From the NCBI GenBank assembly GCA_013044075.1, contig JABEVG010000047.1:1-45484 (forward strand): a stretch of 45,484 nucleotides of DNA, written 5' to 3'. The DNA comes from Gallionella sp. (GTDB lineage Bacteria > Pseudomonadota > Gammaproteobacteria > Burkholderiales > Gallionellaceae). The stretch's first letter is position 1; the number at the start of each line of letters is the position of its first letter. This document shows positions 17,676 through 27,916 of this stretch, in pieces. A model generated the notes under the pieces. The model was given only the letters and a program-made list of their open reading frames with translations, was not told the origin of the DNA and did no database searches. Position numbers and translations under genes: made by a program.

Positions 17676-19022
17676 ATGATCAAAAAATTCCTCAAACGCG
17701 TGTTCCGCAAGTCCGAAAAAGTCAAAACGGTAGGCAACGCCAAAATCATCCCGTTCGCCTTGCACGGGGTCGCCAGTACGCAGATCAGTTATGGCGCAAA
17801 GAAGGTGACCGATGGCTTGCAGGCGGCGGGTTATCAGGCTTATGTGGTGGGCGGTGCGGTGCGCGACCTGCTTCTGGATAAAACCCCCAAAGATTTTGAC
17901 GTGGCGACCGATGCCACGCCCGAGCAGGTGCGCCGGGTGTTTCGTCGCTCGCGCATCATCGGTCGCCGTTTTCGTCTGGTGCATGTGATGTTCGGCGAGG
18001 AAGTGGTCGAAGTCTCGACTTTCCGCCGCATGATAGAAGCCGAAGATGCGCAGACCGACGAGCACGGGCGTTTGCTGCGTGACAACGAGTTCGGCGATCA
18101 GGAGCAGGATGCCGCGCGCCGCGATTTCACCGCCAACGCGCTGTTCTACGATCCCAGCACACAAGAGATATGCGATTTTCACCAGGGCTACGCGGATACC
18201 CGTAATGGCGTGTTGCGCATGATAGGCGACCCGGTGGTTCGCTATCGGGAAGACCCGGTGCGTATGCTGCGCGCGGTGCGCCTGTCCGCCAAATTGGGCA
18301 TCAAGCTGGATACCGCGACCGCCGCACCCATCGCCGGCATGAAAGACTTGCTGGATAACGTGCCGGAAGCGCGCCTGCTCGACGAGGTCTTGAAGATGCT
18401 GTTGTCCGGCCACTCGGTCGAGTGCATCCAGCAGTTGCGCAAGATGGATCTGCATCACGGTCTGCTGCCCCTGCTGGATGTGATCTGGGAGCAGCCTATG
18501 GGCGAAAAATTCATCATGCTGGCATTGCGCAATACCGATGACAGGTTGCGTCAGGACAAGACCGTGTCTCCAGCCTTCTTGTTCGCCGCGCTGTTGTGGC
18601 CCGAGGTGAATAGCGCGTGGGAGATTCGCGTGAAGAACGGCGAGCGTCCCATCGGTGCGATGCACGAGGCGATGGATGAAGTGCTCGCCAAACAGAAAGC
18701 GCGCATGGCGATCCCGCACCGCCATGACGCGGTGATGAAAGAGATCTGGCTGTTGCAGCAACGCTTCGGGCAATGCTCGGGGCAACGCCCGTTCCGCTTG
18801 CTGGAGCATCCGCGTTTCCGCGCCGGTTACGATTTTCTGTTGTTGCGTTGTGCCAGCGGTGAAGTGGACGATGAGTTGGGTTTGTGGTGGGACGAGTTCC
18901 AGGATGCCGGCAGCGAGCGGCGCGAGGAGATGTTGCAACCGGAGAAATCCGGCGATAAAAAGCGTCGCCGCCGCAAGCCGCGCGGCAAACCGGCGGCAGG
19001 CGCGAGTGCGGCGGCCGAGTGA
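17676..19022 (+). CDS. pcnB: Poly(A) polymerase I
   Basis: Adds poly(A) tails to RNA 3' ends and so promotes decay. The 448-residue protein has the class II nucleotidyltransferase head YVVGGAVRD (57-64) and DFDVATD (73-79) with catalytic aspartates 73 and 75, followed by RRDFTANAL and the RNA-binding domain. The C-terminus is very basic (KKRRRRKPRGK), as in PcnB and not in CCA-adding enzymes. The open frame extends to 17583, but the -10 box at 17624 supports 17676. It overlaps folK by one base (TGATG); pcnB-folK is a conserved pair. Confidence 0.94.
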   Translation: MIKKFLKRVFRKSEKVKTVGNAKIIPFALHGVASTQISYGAKKVTDGLQAAGYQAYVVGGAVRDLLLDKTPKDFDVATDATPEQVRRVFRRSRIIGRRFRLVHVMFGEEVVEVSTFRRMIEAEDAQTDEHGRLLRDNEFGDQEQDAARRDFTANALFYDPSTQEICDFHQGYADTRNGVLRMIGDPVVRYREDPVRMLRAVRLSAKLGIKLDTATAAPIAGMKDLLDNVPEARLLDEVLKMLLSGHSVECIQQLRKMDLHHGLLPLLDVIWEQPMGEKFIMLALRNTDDRLRQDKTVSPAFLFAALLWPEVNSAWEIRVKNGERPIGAMHEAMDEVLAKQKARMAIPHRHDAVMKEIWLLQQRFGQCSGQRPFRLLEHPRFRAGYDFLLLRCASGEVDDELGLWWDEFQDAGSERREEMLQPEKSGDKKRRRRKPRGKPAAGASAAAE

Positions 19023-19522
19023 TGTCGCATATCGCGTTCGTAGCATTGGGGAGCAATCTCGACAACCCGCGTCGTCAGGTGTTGCGTGGGTTTGCGGCAC
19101 TGGCCGGATTACCCGGAACACGTTTGCTGGCACGCTCTTCCTTGTATGCCAGTGCACCGGTGGGCTATGTTGACCAACCGGATTTCGTCAACGCGGTGGT
19201 GCAGCTCTCCACCTCGTTGACGCCGCAGGCCTTGTTGCAAGCCCTGTTGGGCATCGAGCATCAACATGGCCGTGAGCGCACTTTCCAGAATGCCCCGCGT
19301 ACGCTCGATCTGGATATGTTGCTGTATGACGATCTGGTGTTGCACGAGCACGGGCTGACCATCCCGCATCCGCAGATGCATTTGCGCGCCTTCGTGTTGC
19401 AGCCGTTGCTGGAGATAAAGCCCGATTGCGTCATCCCGGTGGTGGGCAGTGCCGCATCCGCCCTGTCAGCCTGCCGGGAATCGCCGTTGCAACGGATACG
19501 CGAGGATGAAGATGTGGTTTGA
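19022..19522 (+). CDS. folK: 2-amino-4-hydroxy-6-hydroxymethyldihydropteridine pyrophosphokinase
   Basis: Transfers diphosphate from ATP to 6-hydroxymethyl-dihydropterin in folate synthesis. The 166-residue protein has FVALGSNLDNP near the N-terminus, and RTLDLDMLLYDDL with LTIPHPQMHLRAFVLQPL, the family signatures. Start at ATG 19022, sharing a base with the pcnB stop. Its end overlaps the next kinase gene, so pcnB-folK-kinase-panB look co-transcribed. Confidence 0.95.
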   Translation: MSHIAFVALGSNLDNPRRQVLRGFAALAGLPGTRLLARSSLYASAPVGYVDQPDFVNAVVQLSTSLTPQALLQALLGIEHQHGRERTFQNAPRTLDLDMLLYDDLVLHEHGLTIPHPQMHLRAFVLQPLLEIKPDCVIPVVGSAASALSACRESPLQRIREDEDVV

Positions 19523-20153
19523 GAAGTATCGTTACGTGGTGGTCGAAGGCCCGATAGGCGTGGGCAAGACCAGTCTCGCGCGCCGCCTGGCACATCATCT
19601 CAATGCCAGCTCGTTGTTGGAGAAGCCGGAGGAGAATCCCTTTCTCGCCAAGTTTTATCAGGACCCCGCGCGCCACGCGCTGGCGACCCAGCTGTTCTTT
19701 CTGTTCCAGCGCGGCAACGAAGTGCGCGATCTCACGCAGATGGACATGTTCCAGGAAACCACCGTCTCGGACTACCTGTTTGACAAGGACATGCTGTTCG
19801 CGCGTCTGAACCTGTCCGAGGCGGAGTTCGCCTTGTACCGGCAGATCTATCAAGGCTTGGCCGTGCAAGCACCCGCACCTGATTTGGTAATCTATCTGCA
19901 AGCCTCGGCGGATACGCTGATCAGCCGGGTGCAGAAGCGCGCCTTGCGTTACGAGCAAAATATTTCGGATGATTATCTGGTGAGATTGGCGCAAAGTTAC
20001 AGCGACTTTTTTTATCACTACGATGCCGCACCTGTGCTGGTGGTCAATAGCGACAATCTGAATCTGGTCGGGAACGATGACGATTTCGCCCTGTTGCTGC
20101 AACGCATCCAAGGTATGCGCGGCTCGCGCGAGTTTTTTAGTTTGGGAGGATGA
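19512..20153 (+). CDS. Deoxynucleoside kinase
   Basis: Deoxyadenosine/deoxyguanosine kinase family protein of 213 residues (start 19512, with GAGGA placed 6 nt upstream; 19506 is possible). The P-loop [10 protein letters not shown] is at 12-21; the family features [13 protein letters not shown] and the ERQ-like NEVRDL region are present. This kinase is frequently found between folK and panB in betaproteobacteria. It would salvage deoxynucleosides; the preferred base cannot be read from sequence. Confidence 0.87.
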   Translation: MWFEKYRYVVVEGPIGVGKTSLARRLAHHLNASSLLEKPEENPFLAKFYQDPARHALATQLFFLFQRGNEVRDLTQMDMFQETTVSDYLFDKDMLFARLNLSEAEFALYRQIYQGLAVQAPAPDLVIYLQASADTLISRVQKRALRYEQNISDDYLVRLAQSYSDFFYHYDAAPVLVVNSDNLNLVGNDDDFALLLQRIQGMRGSREFFSLGG

Positions 20154-20154
20154 G

Positions 20155-20946
20155 ATGCGTACCACCTTGACCGCGCTGCAAACCTTGCGCAAGCAGGACG
20201 AAAAAATCGCCATGCTGACGTGCTATGACGCGAGCTTCGCCGCGCTCCTCGAGGCACAGGGTGTCGACGTGCTGCTGGTGGGCGACTCGCTGGGCATGGT
20301 GTTGCAGGGACATGAGACCACCTTGCCGGTGACGCTCAATGATATGGTCTATCACACCGCCTGTGTGGCGCGCGGCGCAAAGCTGGCCTTTGTCATCGCC
20401 GACATGCCGTTCGGCACGTTTCAGATCAACCCGCAGGAAACATTCGCCCATGCCGCACGCCTGATGGCCGCCGGTGCGCAGATGGTCAAGCTGGAGGGGG
20501 GGGCTGAGATGGCCGAGACCGTGCACTTTCTTACCTCGCGCGGCATTCCGGTGTGCGGTCACATTGGGCTGACCCCGCAATCGGTACACCAGCTGGGCGG
20601 CTATCGCGTGCAGGGCAAGAACGCCGAAGCCGCACAGCGACTGATCGCTGACGCGCTGGCCTTGCAGCAGGCAGGTGCCGGCATAATCGTGCTGGAAGCT
20701 GTCCCCGCCGCGCTGGCCGCCGACATCACCGCCCAACTGACCATCCCCACCATCGGCATCGGCGCGGGCGCGGGTTGCGCAGGTCAGGTACTGGTACTGC
20801 ACGATATGCTGGGTATCTATCCCGGCAAGAAGGCGCGTTTTGTGAAGGACTTTATGAGTGGTGCGGATTCGATCCAGGATGCCGTCAAACACTACGTCAG
20901 TGAAGTCAAGAACGGCAATTTCCCGGCGGCAGAACACAGCTTCTGA
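20155..20946 (+). CDS. panB: 3-methyl-2-oxobutanoate hydroxymethyltransferase
   Basis: Makes ketopantoate from 2-oxoisovalerate and methylene-tetrahydrofolate, the first step of pantothenate synthesis. 263 residues. Signatures are [35 protein letters not shown], and the C-terminal [27 protein letters not shown] lies just before the start codon. The gene contains a run of eight G (20496-20503) that encodes Glu-Gly-Gly-Ala in frame. panC is not adjacent. It needs folate, which links it to the folK upstream. Confidence 0.96.
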   Translation: MRTTLTALQTLRKQDEKIAMLTCYDASFAALLEAQGVDVLLVGDSLGMVLQGHETTLPVTLNDMVYHTACVARGAKLAFVIADMPFGTFQINPQETFAHAARLMAAGAQMVKLEGGAEMAETVHFLTSRGIPVCGHIGLTPQSVHQLGGYRVQGKNAEAAQRLIADALALQQAGAGIIVLEAVPAALAADITAQLTIPTIGIGAGAGCAGQVLVLHDMLGIYPGKKARFVKDFMSGADSIQDAVKHYVSEVKNGNFPAAEHSF

Positions 20947-20970
20947 TCTGACTGTTGGGCCAGTCTAGGC

Positions 20971-21067
20971 GGTGTCGAACGACCAGCCTCATCTCATGTC
21001 CGCGTGGGTCATCTGCACTTGATTTTGACCGTCGTATAGCGCGTTCTAGGCATGACCGTTCGACATC
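20971..21067. repeat. Imperfect dyad between convergent panB and glycosyltransferase genes
   Basis: GGTGTCGAACGACC (20971-20984) and GACCGTTCGACATC (21054-21067) are inverted copies with three mismatches around about 70 nt. The word TCTAGGC occurs next to each arm. This 133-bp gap between two converging genes contains no convincing open frame and no clear terminator. Confidence 0.4.
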
Positions 21068-21079
21068 GCAATCAACTGC

Positions 21080-22144
21080 TCAAACTGACAGCCTGTTCGC
21101 CAGCCAAGCCGCGACCTGCATCGTACCAGAGGGAACGGGTGGCTCTACGCGTTGATGCCGGAAAAGCACGGCTAATTCACGGCGGATGTCGCCTTGCTCC
21201 AGTCGTTCGCGCGATACTTCTCGGCATGCGCTGTGTCGTTGTAGCCACTCGACCAATGCCGCCGACTCCGGCCAGTCCGCGCGGCTCACGTACAGCACAG
21301 GCACGCCACCGCAGGCGGCTTCGACGAAGCTGCCGTAACCCGGCTTGCACAACAGTGTGTCGCAGCTGGCGAGCAGGTCGCTGAAGCTCAGCGGCAGTGA
21401 TTCCAGCACGATGGCATCGGGATGCTGTATCTGCCAACTGTCTTGTACCAGAAACCGCACGCCGTCGATGCGCGGCCAGCGTTCCATAGGTAGGCGCGTC
21501 GCGATGCCGCCCATGCTCACCAGTACCAGATTCTCCGCATTCGATAATCTCAAGTGGCGGTTTAGCACATCGCGTCGGTGGTTACCCACGTCGGCGACGG
21601 GTGCGACCGGGATGAGATTGGGTAGCGACTGCATCGCCATGCCCGGCGTGGCGCGCAGGAAGGCATCCGCGTTGGCGTAACAGGCTTTGATCTGCGCGGC
21701 GATAAAGTCTTCACCGCAGTAATGGCGATAGATGTCATACCAGTTCAACGAACACAGCGCGGCATTCGGAAGCCTTGCCCGCTGTGCTCCCGCCAGTGGC
21801 AAATAGCCCACGTTGGAAAAAACGAAGTCGGCTTGCAATTCGCGCAATAACGCCGCTTCCGCATTCACCCGCGCATCCCAATCGGCATGAAATGCTTGGT
21901 ACGCGGCGCGGCTCGCCGCAACACGTACGTCCAGCGCGGAAGACATCACCATGCCGATATCCCCCTCGCTTTGCAGATGGGTGAAAGGCGCGTGCAGGCG
22001 TGTGCGCAGATGCGATAGCGGCACGGCGGAGCGCACCGTGATACGCAACTTCGGCAGCAGACGATGCAAGGCATTGAGTATTGGCGCGGTCTGCGCGACA
22101 TGGCCGAAACCGTGGCCGGAGATGGATGCGACGAGGTGGGGCAC
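21080..22144 (-). CDS. GT-B-fold glycosyltransferase-like protein
   Basis: A 354-residue protein with the N-terminal motif SISGHGFGHVAQ (8-19), which resembles the donor/acceptor loop at the start of MurG-like and arabinokinase-associated GT-B glycosyltransferases, and a C-terminal half with LVLVSMGGIATRLP and the nucleotide-sugar-binding-like LLCKPGYGSFVEAACGGVPVLYV. This pattern is typical of UDP-sugar-using GT-B enzymes. No lipopolysaccharide or capsule genes are adjacent, so donor and acceptor are unknown. It starts 5 nt after the upstream unknown gene's stop, implying co-transcription. Confidence 0.75.
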   Translation of the reverse strand: MPHLVASISGHGFGHVAQTAPILNALHRLLPKLRITVRSAVPLSHLRTRLHAPFTHLQSEGDIGMVMSSALDVRVAASRAAYQAFHADWDARVNAEAALLRELQADFVFSNVGYLPLAGAQRARLPNAALCSLNWYDIYRHYCGEDFIAAQIKACYANADAFLRATPGMAMQSLPNLIPVAPVADVGNHRRDVLNRHLRLSNAENLVLVSMGGIATRLPMERWPRIDGVRFLVQDSWQIQHPDAIVLESLPLSFSDLLASCDTLLCKPGYGSFVEAACGGVPVLYVSRADWPESAALVEWLQRHSACREVSRERLEQGDIRRELAVLFRHQRVEPPVPSGTMQVAAWLANRLSV

Positions 22145-22149
22145 CGTGC

Positions 22150-22884
22150 TTACCGGGTGGGAATCAGCGGCAATTGAGGACGATTTTTGCCCAACATTCC
22201 GGGCAATTCTGCTTTGCGGCCGATGAGGAATCGTCCAAGTTCATCCAAGAGTTGACTAGTGAACGCCTCGGGTTCGAGTGTGAAAGAATGCGTCCCGAAA
22301 TCCACAAAGTTGTTGCAGCGCAGGTCGATCACACCCGCGTCGTAATTCGCCTGGAACTGCATGCGTATTTGGAAATCTGGCTCGACCGTTATGATGAAGA
22401 ATTCTTGTTGGGGGAAATCACGCAGCAATGTATCCAAATCGGTGACCGGCCGCAGTCCGATCAGATCCAGTTCTTTTTTAAGATTAGTGAGTTGATGCCA
22501 TCTTCTTTTGAGTGTGATAGGCGCGGTGTTAGTCAGCCTGATGCGCAACGTTACATGATCAAGAAGTGCATTTTCGGACAGGCTTTGTTTGCGAAAGTCG
22601 ACGAACCCCTCCGACCATTGCAGTGCGTCACAGGCCAGTTGGATGTCCAAACCGTATGTGCGCGGTATCGCGGGTTGGATTTTATTCAGATGACTGGAGA
22701 ATTGAGTCAGGTATTTTGCAATCTGTTGCAGTGCCGTGTGTACGGCGGTCAATCTGGTTTGGCGAGTTGCCTCCTCTGACTCCACGGCCCTGATTTTTTG
22801 CGTGGCTTCGCCCGCTAATTCAGTCAAAAAATCAGATTCGCCAGAATTGTTTTTTTCTGTCGAGAAGGAATGGTTGTGTTGCAT
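22150..22884 (-). CDS. Unknown protein, A+T-richer than its neighbours
   Basis: Not recognised. The 244-residue product is cytoplasmic, with a polar N-terminus and a probable helical or coiled-coil segment (about 25-70), then a mixed alpha/beta C-terminal part (DHVTLRIRLTN, EFFIITVEPDFQIRMQFQANYDAGVIDLRCNNFVDFG). By hand count three lines of its sequence (22381-22560) are about 47 % G+C, against roughly 55-60 % around it. It lies between mutS and the glycosyltransferase on the same strand. It could be a late arrival; the frame is intact. Confidence 0.65.
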   Translation of the reverse strand: MQHNHSFSTEKNNSGESDFLTELAGEATQKIRAVESEEATRQTRLTAVHTALQQIAKYLTQFSSHLNKIQPAIPRTYGLDIQLACDALQWSEGFVDFRKQSLSENALLDHVTLRIRLTNTAPITLKRRWHQLTNLKKELDLIGLRPVTDLDTLLRDFPQQEFFIITVEPDFQIRMQFQANYDAGVIDLRCNNFVDFGTHSFTLEPEAFTSQLLDELGRFLIGRKAELPGMLGKNRPQLPLIPTR

Positions 22885-22986
22885 AGAATGATGGATGCCA
22901 AGTTGTTTTCTGACAGGCTGATGATACCGTTGATCAAAGCCGCCAACAACGATAGAGATGCTCGCTGCGTTCTGGAAAACGTCCTG

Positions 22987-25557
22987 CTACACCAGATGCT
23001 TCAACTGATACAACTTCTCCAGTGCGTCCTTCGGACTCAGTTCGTCCGGTTGCAATTCACGCAGAAATTTCAATGTCGGATGTTCTTCCGGTTCTGATAG
23101 CTCCGGTTTTTTGTCAAATAAATCCCCTTGTGGGTTTTGTGCGGCACTGTTCTGTTCTAGTTTGCGCAGTTGTTTTTTCGCCGCCTTGATGACCTCGCTA
23201 GGCACGCCCGCGAGGGCGGCGACTTGCAGGCCGTAGCTCTGGCTGGCCGCGCCCTCGTTGACCGAGTGCAGGAACACGATGCTGTGCTGGTGCTCGATGG
23301 CGGCGAGATGGACGTTGGCGAGTTGCGCGAACTCTTCGGACAGTCGCGTCAGTTCGAAATAGTGCGTGGCGAACAGGGTGTAGCTGCGGTTCTTGTCCAG
23401 CAGGTGACGGGCGATGGCGTAGGCCAAGGCGAGACCGTCAAACGTTGAAGTGCCGCGTCCGATCTCATCCACCAGCACCAGACTTTTTTCCGTGGCGTTA
23501 TGCAGGATGTTGGCGGCCTCGGTCATCTCGACCATGAAAGTGGAACGTCCGCTGGCAAGGTCGTCCGACGCGCCGATGCGCGTGAAGATCTGGTCGATCT
23601 CGCCCAGTACCGCCGCTTGTGCGGGGACGAAACTGCCGATATGCGCGAGCAAGGCGATGATGGCGACCTGGCGCATGTAGGTGGATTTGCCGCCCATGTT
23701 CGGACCGGTGATGAGCAGCGTACGGCGCGCATCGCCCAGCGTGGTGTCGTTCGGCGTAAACGTATCCACTTGTGCTTCCACTACAGGATGCCGCCCCTGG
23801 ATGATGCTGATCTGTGCATCGTCGGCGAATCGCGGCGCGCTGAAATTCAACGTGACGGCGCGCTCGGCAAACGTGGCGAGCACATCCAGTTCGGCGATGG
23901 CGGCGGCGATGCGTTGCAGTTGCGGGATGAACGGCGCGAGTTGGTCGAGCAATTGATCGTAGAGGAATTTTTCGCGCGCCAGTGCGCGATCGTTGGCGGA
24001 GAGGGCTTTGTCTTCGAACGCTTTGAGTTCCGGCGTGATGTAGCGCTCGGCATTTTTCAATGTCTGGCGGCGGCGGTAATCGTCCGGCACGTTGACGGAT
24101 TGGGCAGCACTTACTTCGATGTAGAAACCATGCACGCGGTTGTATTCCACTTTTAAGGTGGTGATGCCGGTACGGGCGCGTTCGCGCGCTTCCAGTTCCA
24201 GCAGGAAATCGCCGCAGTGGGTCTGGATACCGCGCAACTCATCCAGATCGGCATCGAAGCCGTCCGCGATGACGCCGCCTTCGCGTAGGACGCTGGAAGG
24301 TTCGGGCTTGAGCGAAGTTTGCAGGATGGTGACGAGTTGCGCGTCGGCTTGCAGTGCATCGGCCAATTGCTTGAGTAGCATGGCATCACACTGCGCCAGT
24401 GTGCCGTGCAACTGCGGCAAGGTCAGCAGCGTGTCGCGCAACCCGGACAGATCGCGCGGACGGGCAGAACGCAAGGCGATGCGCGCGGTGATGCGTTCCA
24501 CATCGACGCTGGGTTTGAGCAGGTCGTGGACGACGCGATGCGTTTTGTTCAGTTGTTCGACAGCTTGCAGCCTGGCATTCAGTACCGCGCGGTCGCGCAG
24601 TGGATGATGCAGCCAGTTGGCGAGTAGGCGGCTGCCCATGTTGGTCGCGCAGGTGTCGAGCAGTGAGAGCAACGTGGGTTCTGGCTCGCCGCGCAGGGTC
24701 TGAGTGATCTCCAGATTGCGTCGCGTCGCGGCATCCATGCGTACATAGTGATCCGCGCTGTACACCTGCATGCTGCGAATGTGGCTGATGGCCTGACCCT
24801 GGGTGAGTTTGGCGTAGCCGAGCAACGCGCCCGCCGCTTCCAGTCCCACCGTCAACTCATCGCAACCGAATCCGGCGAGGTCTAGCGTAGCGAACTGCTG
24901 GCACAGGGCGCGGCGAGAGGTGTCCAGTTCGAAATACCAATCGGGCAGTGACTTAAAAGCTGTATGGATGTTGGCTTGCGGCGCGGAATTTTCGGCGTGC
25001 AGGATTTCCGAGGGTTGCAGTCGTTCCAGTTCGGCGGGCAGATTCGCGGCGGTTGTCTCGCACACGAAAAATTGCCCGGAAGCCAGATTCAGCCAAGCCA
25101 ACCCGAGTTTGTTGTGACGTTGATGTAAAGACAGCAGCAGGTTGTCGCGCTTCTCTTCCAGCAGGGCGGAATCGGTAACCGTGCCTGGCGTGACGATGCG
25201 CACCACTTTGCGTTCGACCGGACCTTTGCTGGTGGCCGGGTCGCCGATCTGTTCGCAGATGGCGATGGATTCGCCCATCTTGACCAGACGCGCGAGGTAT
25301 TGCTCCGCTGCGTGATACGGCACGCCCGCCATCTTGATCGGGTTGCCGTTGGACGCGCCGCGCTGAGTCAGTGTGATGTCGAGCAGCTTGGCGACGCGCA
25401 CCGCATCGTCCATGAACAACTCGTAAAAATCGCCCATGCGATAGAACAGCAGCTTGTCGGTATGCTCGGCTTTGATGCGCAGGTACTGCTGCATCATTGG
25501 CGTGTGATTCCCACCTACATGCTTCTCAATACCGTTGTTGGCTGCGTCGGCAGACAT
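22987..25557 (-). CDS. mutS: DNA mismatch repair protein MutS
   Basis: Recognises mismatches and starts repair. 856 residues, the usual size. The mismatch-reading Phe-Xaa-Glu is in MGDFYELF (Phe44, Glu46); the ATPase has Walker [11 protein letters not shown] near 616-625 and [20 protein letters not shown] downstream. The N-terminus extends about a dozen residues beyond the conserved [15 protein letters not shown], normal for the family. It follows suhB after 9 nt on the same strand. mutL is not in the window. Confidence 0.97.
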   Translation of the reverse strand: MSADAANNGIEKHVGGNHTPMMQQYLRIKAEHTDKLLFYRMGDFYELFMDDAVRVAKLLDITLTQRGASNGNPIKMAGVPYHAAEQYLARLVKMGESIAICEQIGDPATSKGPVERKVVRIVTPGTVTDSALLEEKRDNLLLSLHQRHNKLGLAWLNLASGQFFVCETTAANLPAELERLQPSEILHAENSAPQANIHTAFKSLPDWYFELDTSRRALCQQFATLDLAGFGCDELTVGLEAAGALLGYAKLTQGQAISHIRSMQVYSADHYVRMDAATRRNLEITQTLRGEPEPTLLSLLDTCATNMGSRLLANWLHHPLRDRAVLNARLQAVEQLNKTHRVVHDLLKPSVDVERITARIALRSARPRDLSGLRDTLLTLPQLHGTLAQCDAMLLKQLADALQADAQLVTILQTSLKPEPSSVLREGGVIADGFDADLDELRGIQTHCGDFLLELEARERARTGITTLKVEYNRVHGFYIEVSAAQSVNVPDDYRRRQTLKNAERYITPELKAFEDKALSANDRALAREKFLYDQLLDQLAPFIPQLQRIAAAIAELDVLATFAERAVTLNFSAPRFADDAQISIIQGRHPVVEAQVDTFTPNDTTLGDARRTLLITGPNMGGKSTYMRQVAIIALLAHIGSFVPAQAAVLGEIDQIFTRIGASDDLASGRSTFMVEMTEAANILHNATEKSLVLVDEIGRGTSTFDGLALAYAIARHLLDKNRSYTLFATHYFELTRLSEEFAQLANVHLAAIEHQHSIVFLHSVNEGAASQSYGLQVAALAGVPSEVIKAAKKQLRKLEQNSAAQNPQGDLFDKKPELSEPEEHPTLKFLRELQPDELSPKDALEKLYQLKHLV

Positions 25558-25566
25558 CGTGGTTTA

Positions 25567-26364
25567 CTAGCCCTTCAGTCCGGCAGACAGATGCGGCGTG
25601 ATGATCTTCAGCAGATGCGTGTGGATGTCGGGATTGCCCGTGCAGATATGGCCGGACTTGAGATGGTTCTGGTTGCCCGCCAGATCGCTGACCATGCCGC
25701 CCGCTTCGGTGATGAGCAAACAACCCGCCGCGATGTCCCAAGGTTTCAAGCCGGTCTCAAAAAAACCGTCGTAGCGACCCGCCGCCATCCAGGCCAGATC
25801 CAGCGCGGCAGAGCCGGGGCGGCGCAGGCCGGAGGATTGCTGCATCACATCGCGCAAGATGGCGAGGTAGGCATCTAGGTGCTGGAAGTTGCTGTACGGG
25901 AAGCCCGTGCCGATCAGCGCGTCTGCCATGTGCAGGCGTTTGGTGACACGGATGCGTTTGTCGTTGAGGAACGCGCCGCGTCCGCGTGTGGCGGTGAACA
26001 GTTCGTTGCGCACAGGATCGTATATCACCGCTTGGGTCAAAATGCCTTTGTGTTGCAGGGCGATGGATACCGCGAATTGCGGGAAGCCGTGCAGGAAATT
26101 GGTCGTGCCGTCTAGCGGGTCGATGATCCAGACGTACTCGGATTCACCGTGTGTGCCGCTCTCTTCTGCTAAAATCGCATGGTCTGGATAGGCTTCCAGC
26201 AGGGTCTGCATGATGACCTGCTCGGCGGCTCTGTCGACTTCAGTCACGAAGTCCGCGTGCGATTTTTTGGTCACGGTGAGGTGATCGATCTTGTCTGTGG
26301 AGCGATAGATCAGATTGCCGGCGCGGCGCGCGGCCTTCACCGCGATGTTGAGCATGGGATGCAT
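25567..26364 (-). CDS. suhB: Inositol-1-monophosphatase family protein SuhB
   Basis: Mg-dependent phosphatase fold of 266 residues with the family motifs EESG (about 69-72), [17 protein letters not shown] (about 82-98) and [16 protein letters not shown]. SuhB proteins also bind RNA polymerase and NusA in rRNA antitermination in E. coli; whether that applies is unknown. The start at 26364 ([16 protein letters not shown]) matches E. coli SuhB; the frame open to 26445 overlaps the promoter area and is not used. Divergent from trmJ, a conserved pairing. Confidence 0.94.
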   Translation of the reverse strand: MHPMLNIAVKAARRAGNLIYRSTDKIDHLTVTKKSHADFVTEVDRAAEQVIMQTLLEAYPDHAILAEESGTHGESEYVWIIDPLDGTTNFLHGFPQFAVSIALQHKGILTQAVIYDPVRNELFTATRGRGAFLNDKRIRVTKRLHMADALIGTGFPYSNFQHLDAYLAILRDVMQQSSGLRRPGSAALDLAWMAAGRYDGFFETGLKPWDIAAGCLLITEAGGMVSDLAGNQNHLKSGHICTGNPDIHTHLLKIITPHLSAGLKG

Positions 26365-26407
26365 AATCAGTACGACCTTTTTAATGAGCTGGAGAAATTC
26401 GGCGCGT

Positions 26408-26436
26408 ATTTTAGTTGGTATTACGGTTTGAATAAA
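26408..26436 (-). promoter_or_regulatory. Possible suhB promoter
   Basis: On the minus strand TTTATT (26436-26431), 17-nt spacer, TAAAAT (26413-26408), ending about 45 nt before the suhB start. The -35 box is weak. The site overlaps the proposed TTG start of trmJ on the other strand. Confidence 0.35.
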
Positions 26437-27201
26437 CAAAATCATTTAAGCAATGTCAGGGTCGTGCTGAGTCATACCACCCATCCAGGCAATATCGGCG
26501 CAGCGGCGCGCGCCATGAAGACCATGGGCTTGCGGCATCTATACCTCATCAATCCGCGCCACTTCCCCGATGCGCAAGCCAGTGCGATGGCGGCCGGGGC
26601 GGATGATGTCTTGCAGAACGCGGTGGTATGCGGCTCTATCGATGAGGCCTTGCAGGGCGTGGTGTACACCGTGGGCATGACGGCACGGCTGCGCGACATT
26701 TCGCTTGAAGTGAAGACGCCGCGTGCAGCGATGCCATTGGTCTTGCAGGAGGCGACTGCGCACCCGGTGGCGTTGTTGTTCGGTACGGAGATGTCGGGGC
26801 TGACCAACGACGAGACCGGACGCTCGCAACTGTTGGTGAACATCCCTGCCGACCCGGAGTTTTCCTCGCTGAATCTGGCCGCTGCGGTGCAGGTGATGGC
26901 GTATGAGTTGAATGTGGCGGCACACAGCTTCGCGCCTCAAGAGCCGACCATGCGACCCGCGCAGTACGAGCAAGTGGAGGGTTATTTTGCGCATCTGGAA
27001 AAGGCCCTGTTCGAGATCGGTTTCTTCACCACGCAAAATCCGACGCGCATGATGCAACGCTTGCGCCGCCTGTATGCGAGAGCGCGACTGGAAGCGGACG
27101 AGGTGAACATCCTGCGCGGTATCTTGAGCGTCACGACCGAGTACAATGCGCGCCTCAAAATGCGTTACATCGAAGAGCAAGAGCATGTTCAAAAACATTA
27201 G
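26428..27201 (+). CDS. trmJ: tRNA (cytidine/uridine-2'-O-)-methyltransferase TrmJ
   Basis: SPOUT-class enzyme that 2'-O-methylates nucleotide 32 of the anticodon loop. Core motifs: [29 protein letters not shown] at the N-terminus (first 20 only of the motif matter: [16 protein letters not shown]), [14 protein letters not shown], and [15 protein letters not shown]. The TTG at 26428 gives 257 residues and an N-terminus like other TrmJ proteins ([10 protein letters not shown]). An in-frame ATG at 26359 is possible but overlaps the divergent suhB start. The 3' end overlaps cysE by 17 nt. trmJ-cysE-iscR is a conserved order. Confidence 0.9.
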   Translation: MNKQNHLSNVRVVLSHTTHPGNIGAAARAMKTMGLRHLYLINPRHFPDAQASAMAAGADDVLQNAVVCGSIDEALQGVVYTVGMTARLRDISLEVKTPRAAMPLVLQEATAHPVALLFGTEMSGLTNDETGRSQLLVNIPADPEFSSLNLAAAVQVMAYELNVAAHSFAPQEPTMRPAQYEQVEGYFAHLEKALFEIGFFTTQNPTRMMQRLRRLYARARLEADEVNILRGILSVTTEYNARLKMRYIEEQEHVQKH

Positions 27202-27916
27202 GGAAGATGTCGCCAGTGTGTTCGCGCGGGATCCGGCGGCGCGCAGCACCTTCGAGGTGTTGACCTGCTATCCGGGTTTGCACGCGCGCATCTTGCATCG
27301 CATGGCGAACACCCTGTGGCATGCCAATCTAAAATGGCTGGGGCGGTTCGTGTCGCATATCGCGCGCGGCTTGACCGGCATCGAGATCCATCCCGGCGCG
27401 ACCATCGGCCGGCGTTTTTTCATCGACCATGGTATGGGGGTGGTCATCGGTGAGACCGCCGAGATCGGCGACGATGTGACGCTGTATCACGGTGTAACGC
27501 TGGGCGGTACGTCATGGAAAGAGGGTAAGCGTCATCCCACCTTGGAGAATGGCGTGGTGGTGGGGGCAGGTGCCAAGATCCTCGGGCCGATCACAATAGG
27601 CGCGGGTGCCAAGATCGGCTCGAATGCGGTGGTGGTGAAGGATGTGCCAGCTGGCGCAACCGCCGCCGGTATTCCGGCACGTATCCTGGACGAGGAGAAA
27701 AAAGCCGCGCCTGGATTCAATGCCTACGGCATAGGCAATGATCAAAACGATCCGGTCAACAAAGCTTTGCATGGTTTGCTTGGGCATAGTGTGACGGTCG
27801 ATCAGCGGATTGAATTTATTTTGCAACAGCTCGAAAAAATGGGTGTTCCGGTGGATGAAGAGTGTGCCACGGCGGAGAAATTCGACCCGAACCACCTGAA
27901 TAAAATAGTTGATTAA
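27185..27916 (+). CDS. cysE: Serine O-acetyltransferase
   Basis: Acetylates serine to O-acetylserine, the carbon skeleton of cysteine. The 243-residue protein has the helical N-terminus ([20 protein letters not shown]) and the left-handed beta-helix with hexapeptide repeats (about 70-190: [54 protein letters not shown]). It is shorter than E. coli CysE and belongs to the short form common in betaproteobacteria. Its stop codon (27914-27916) lies inside the proposed IscR operator, tying cysteine supply to the cysteine-using isc operon. Confidence 0.95.
   Translation: MFKNIREDVASVFARDPAARSTFEVLTCYPGLHARILHRMANTLWHANLKWLGRFVSHIARGLTGIEIHPGATIGRRFFIDHGMGVVIGETAEIGDDVTLYHGVTLGGTSWKEGKRHPTLENGVVVGAGAKILGPITIGAGAKIGSNAVVVKDVPAGATAAGIPARILDEEKKAAPGFNAYGIGNDQNDPVNKALHGLLGHSVTVDQRIEFILQQLEKMGVPVDEECATAEKFDPNHLNKIVD

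Noticed and set aside
17640-19157. 505-codon open frame opposite pcnB and folK
   Set aside because: Antisense to well-recognised genes and spans two of them; composition is that of a shadow frame.
20947-21079. Insertion sequence remnant in the panB-glycosyltransferase gap
   Set aside because: The inverted arms have three mismatches, no target duplication is seen and no transposase remains.
26359-26427. ATG at 26359 as the trmJ start
   Set aside because: It would overlap the suhB start codon and add 23 residues not found in typical TrmJ proteins; kept only as an alternative.
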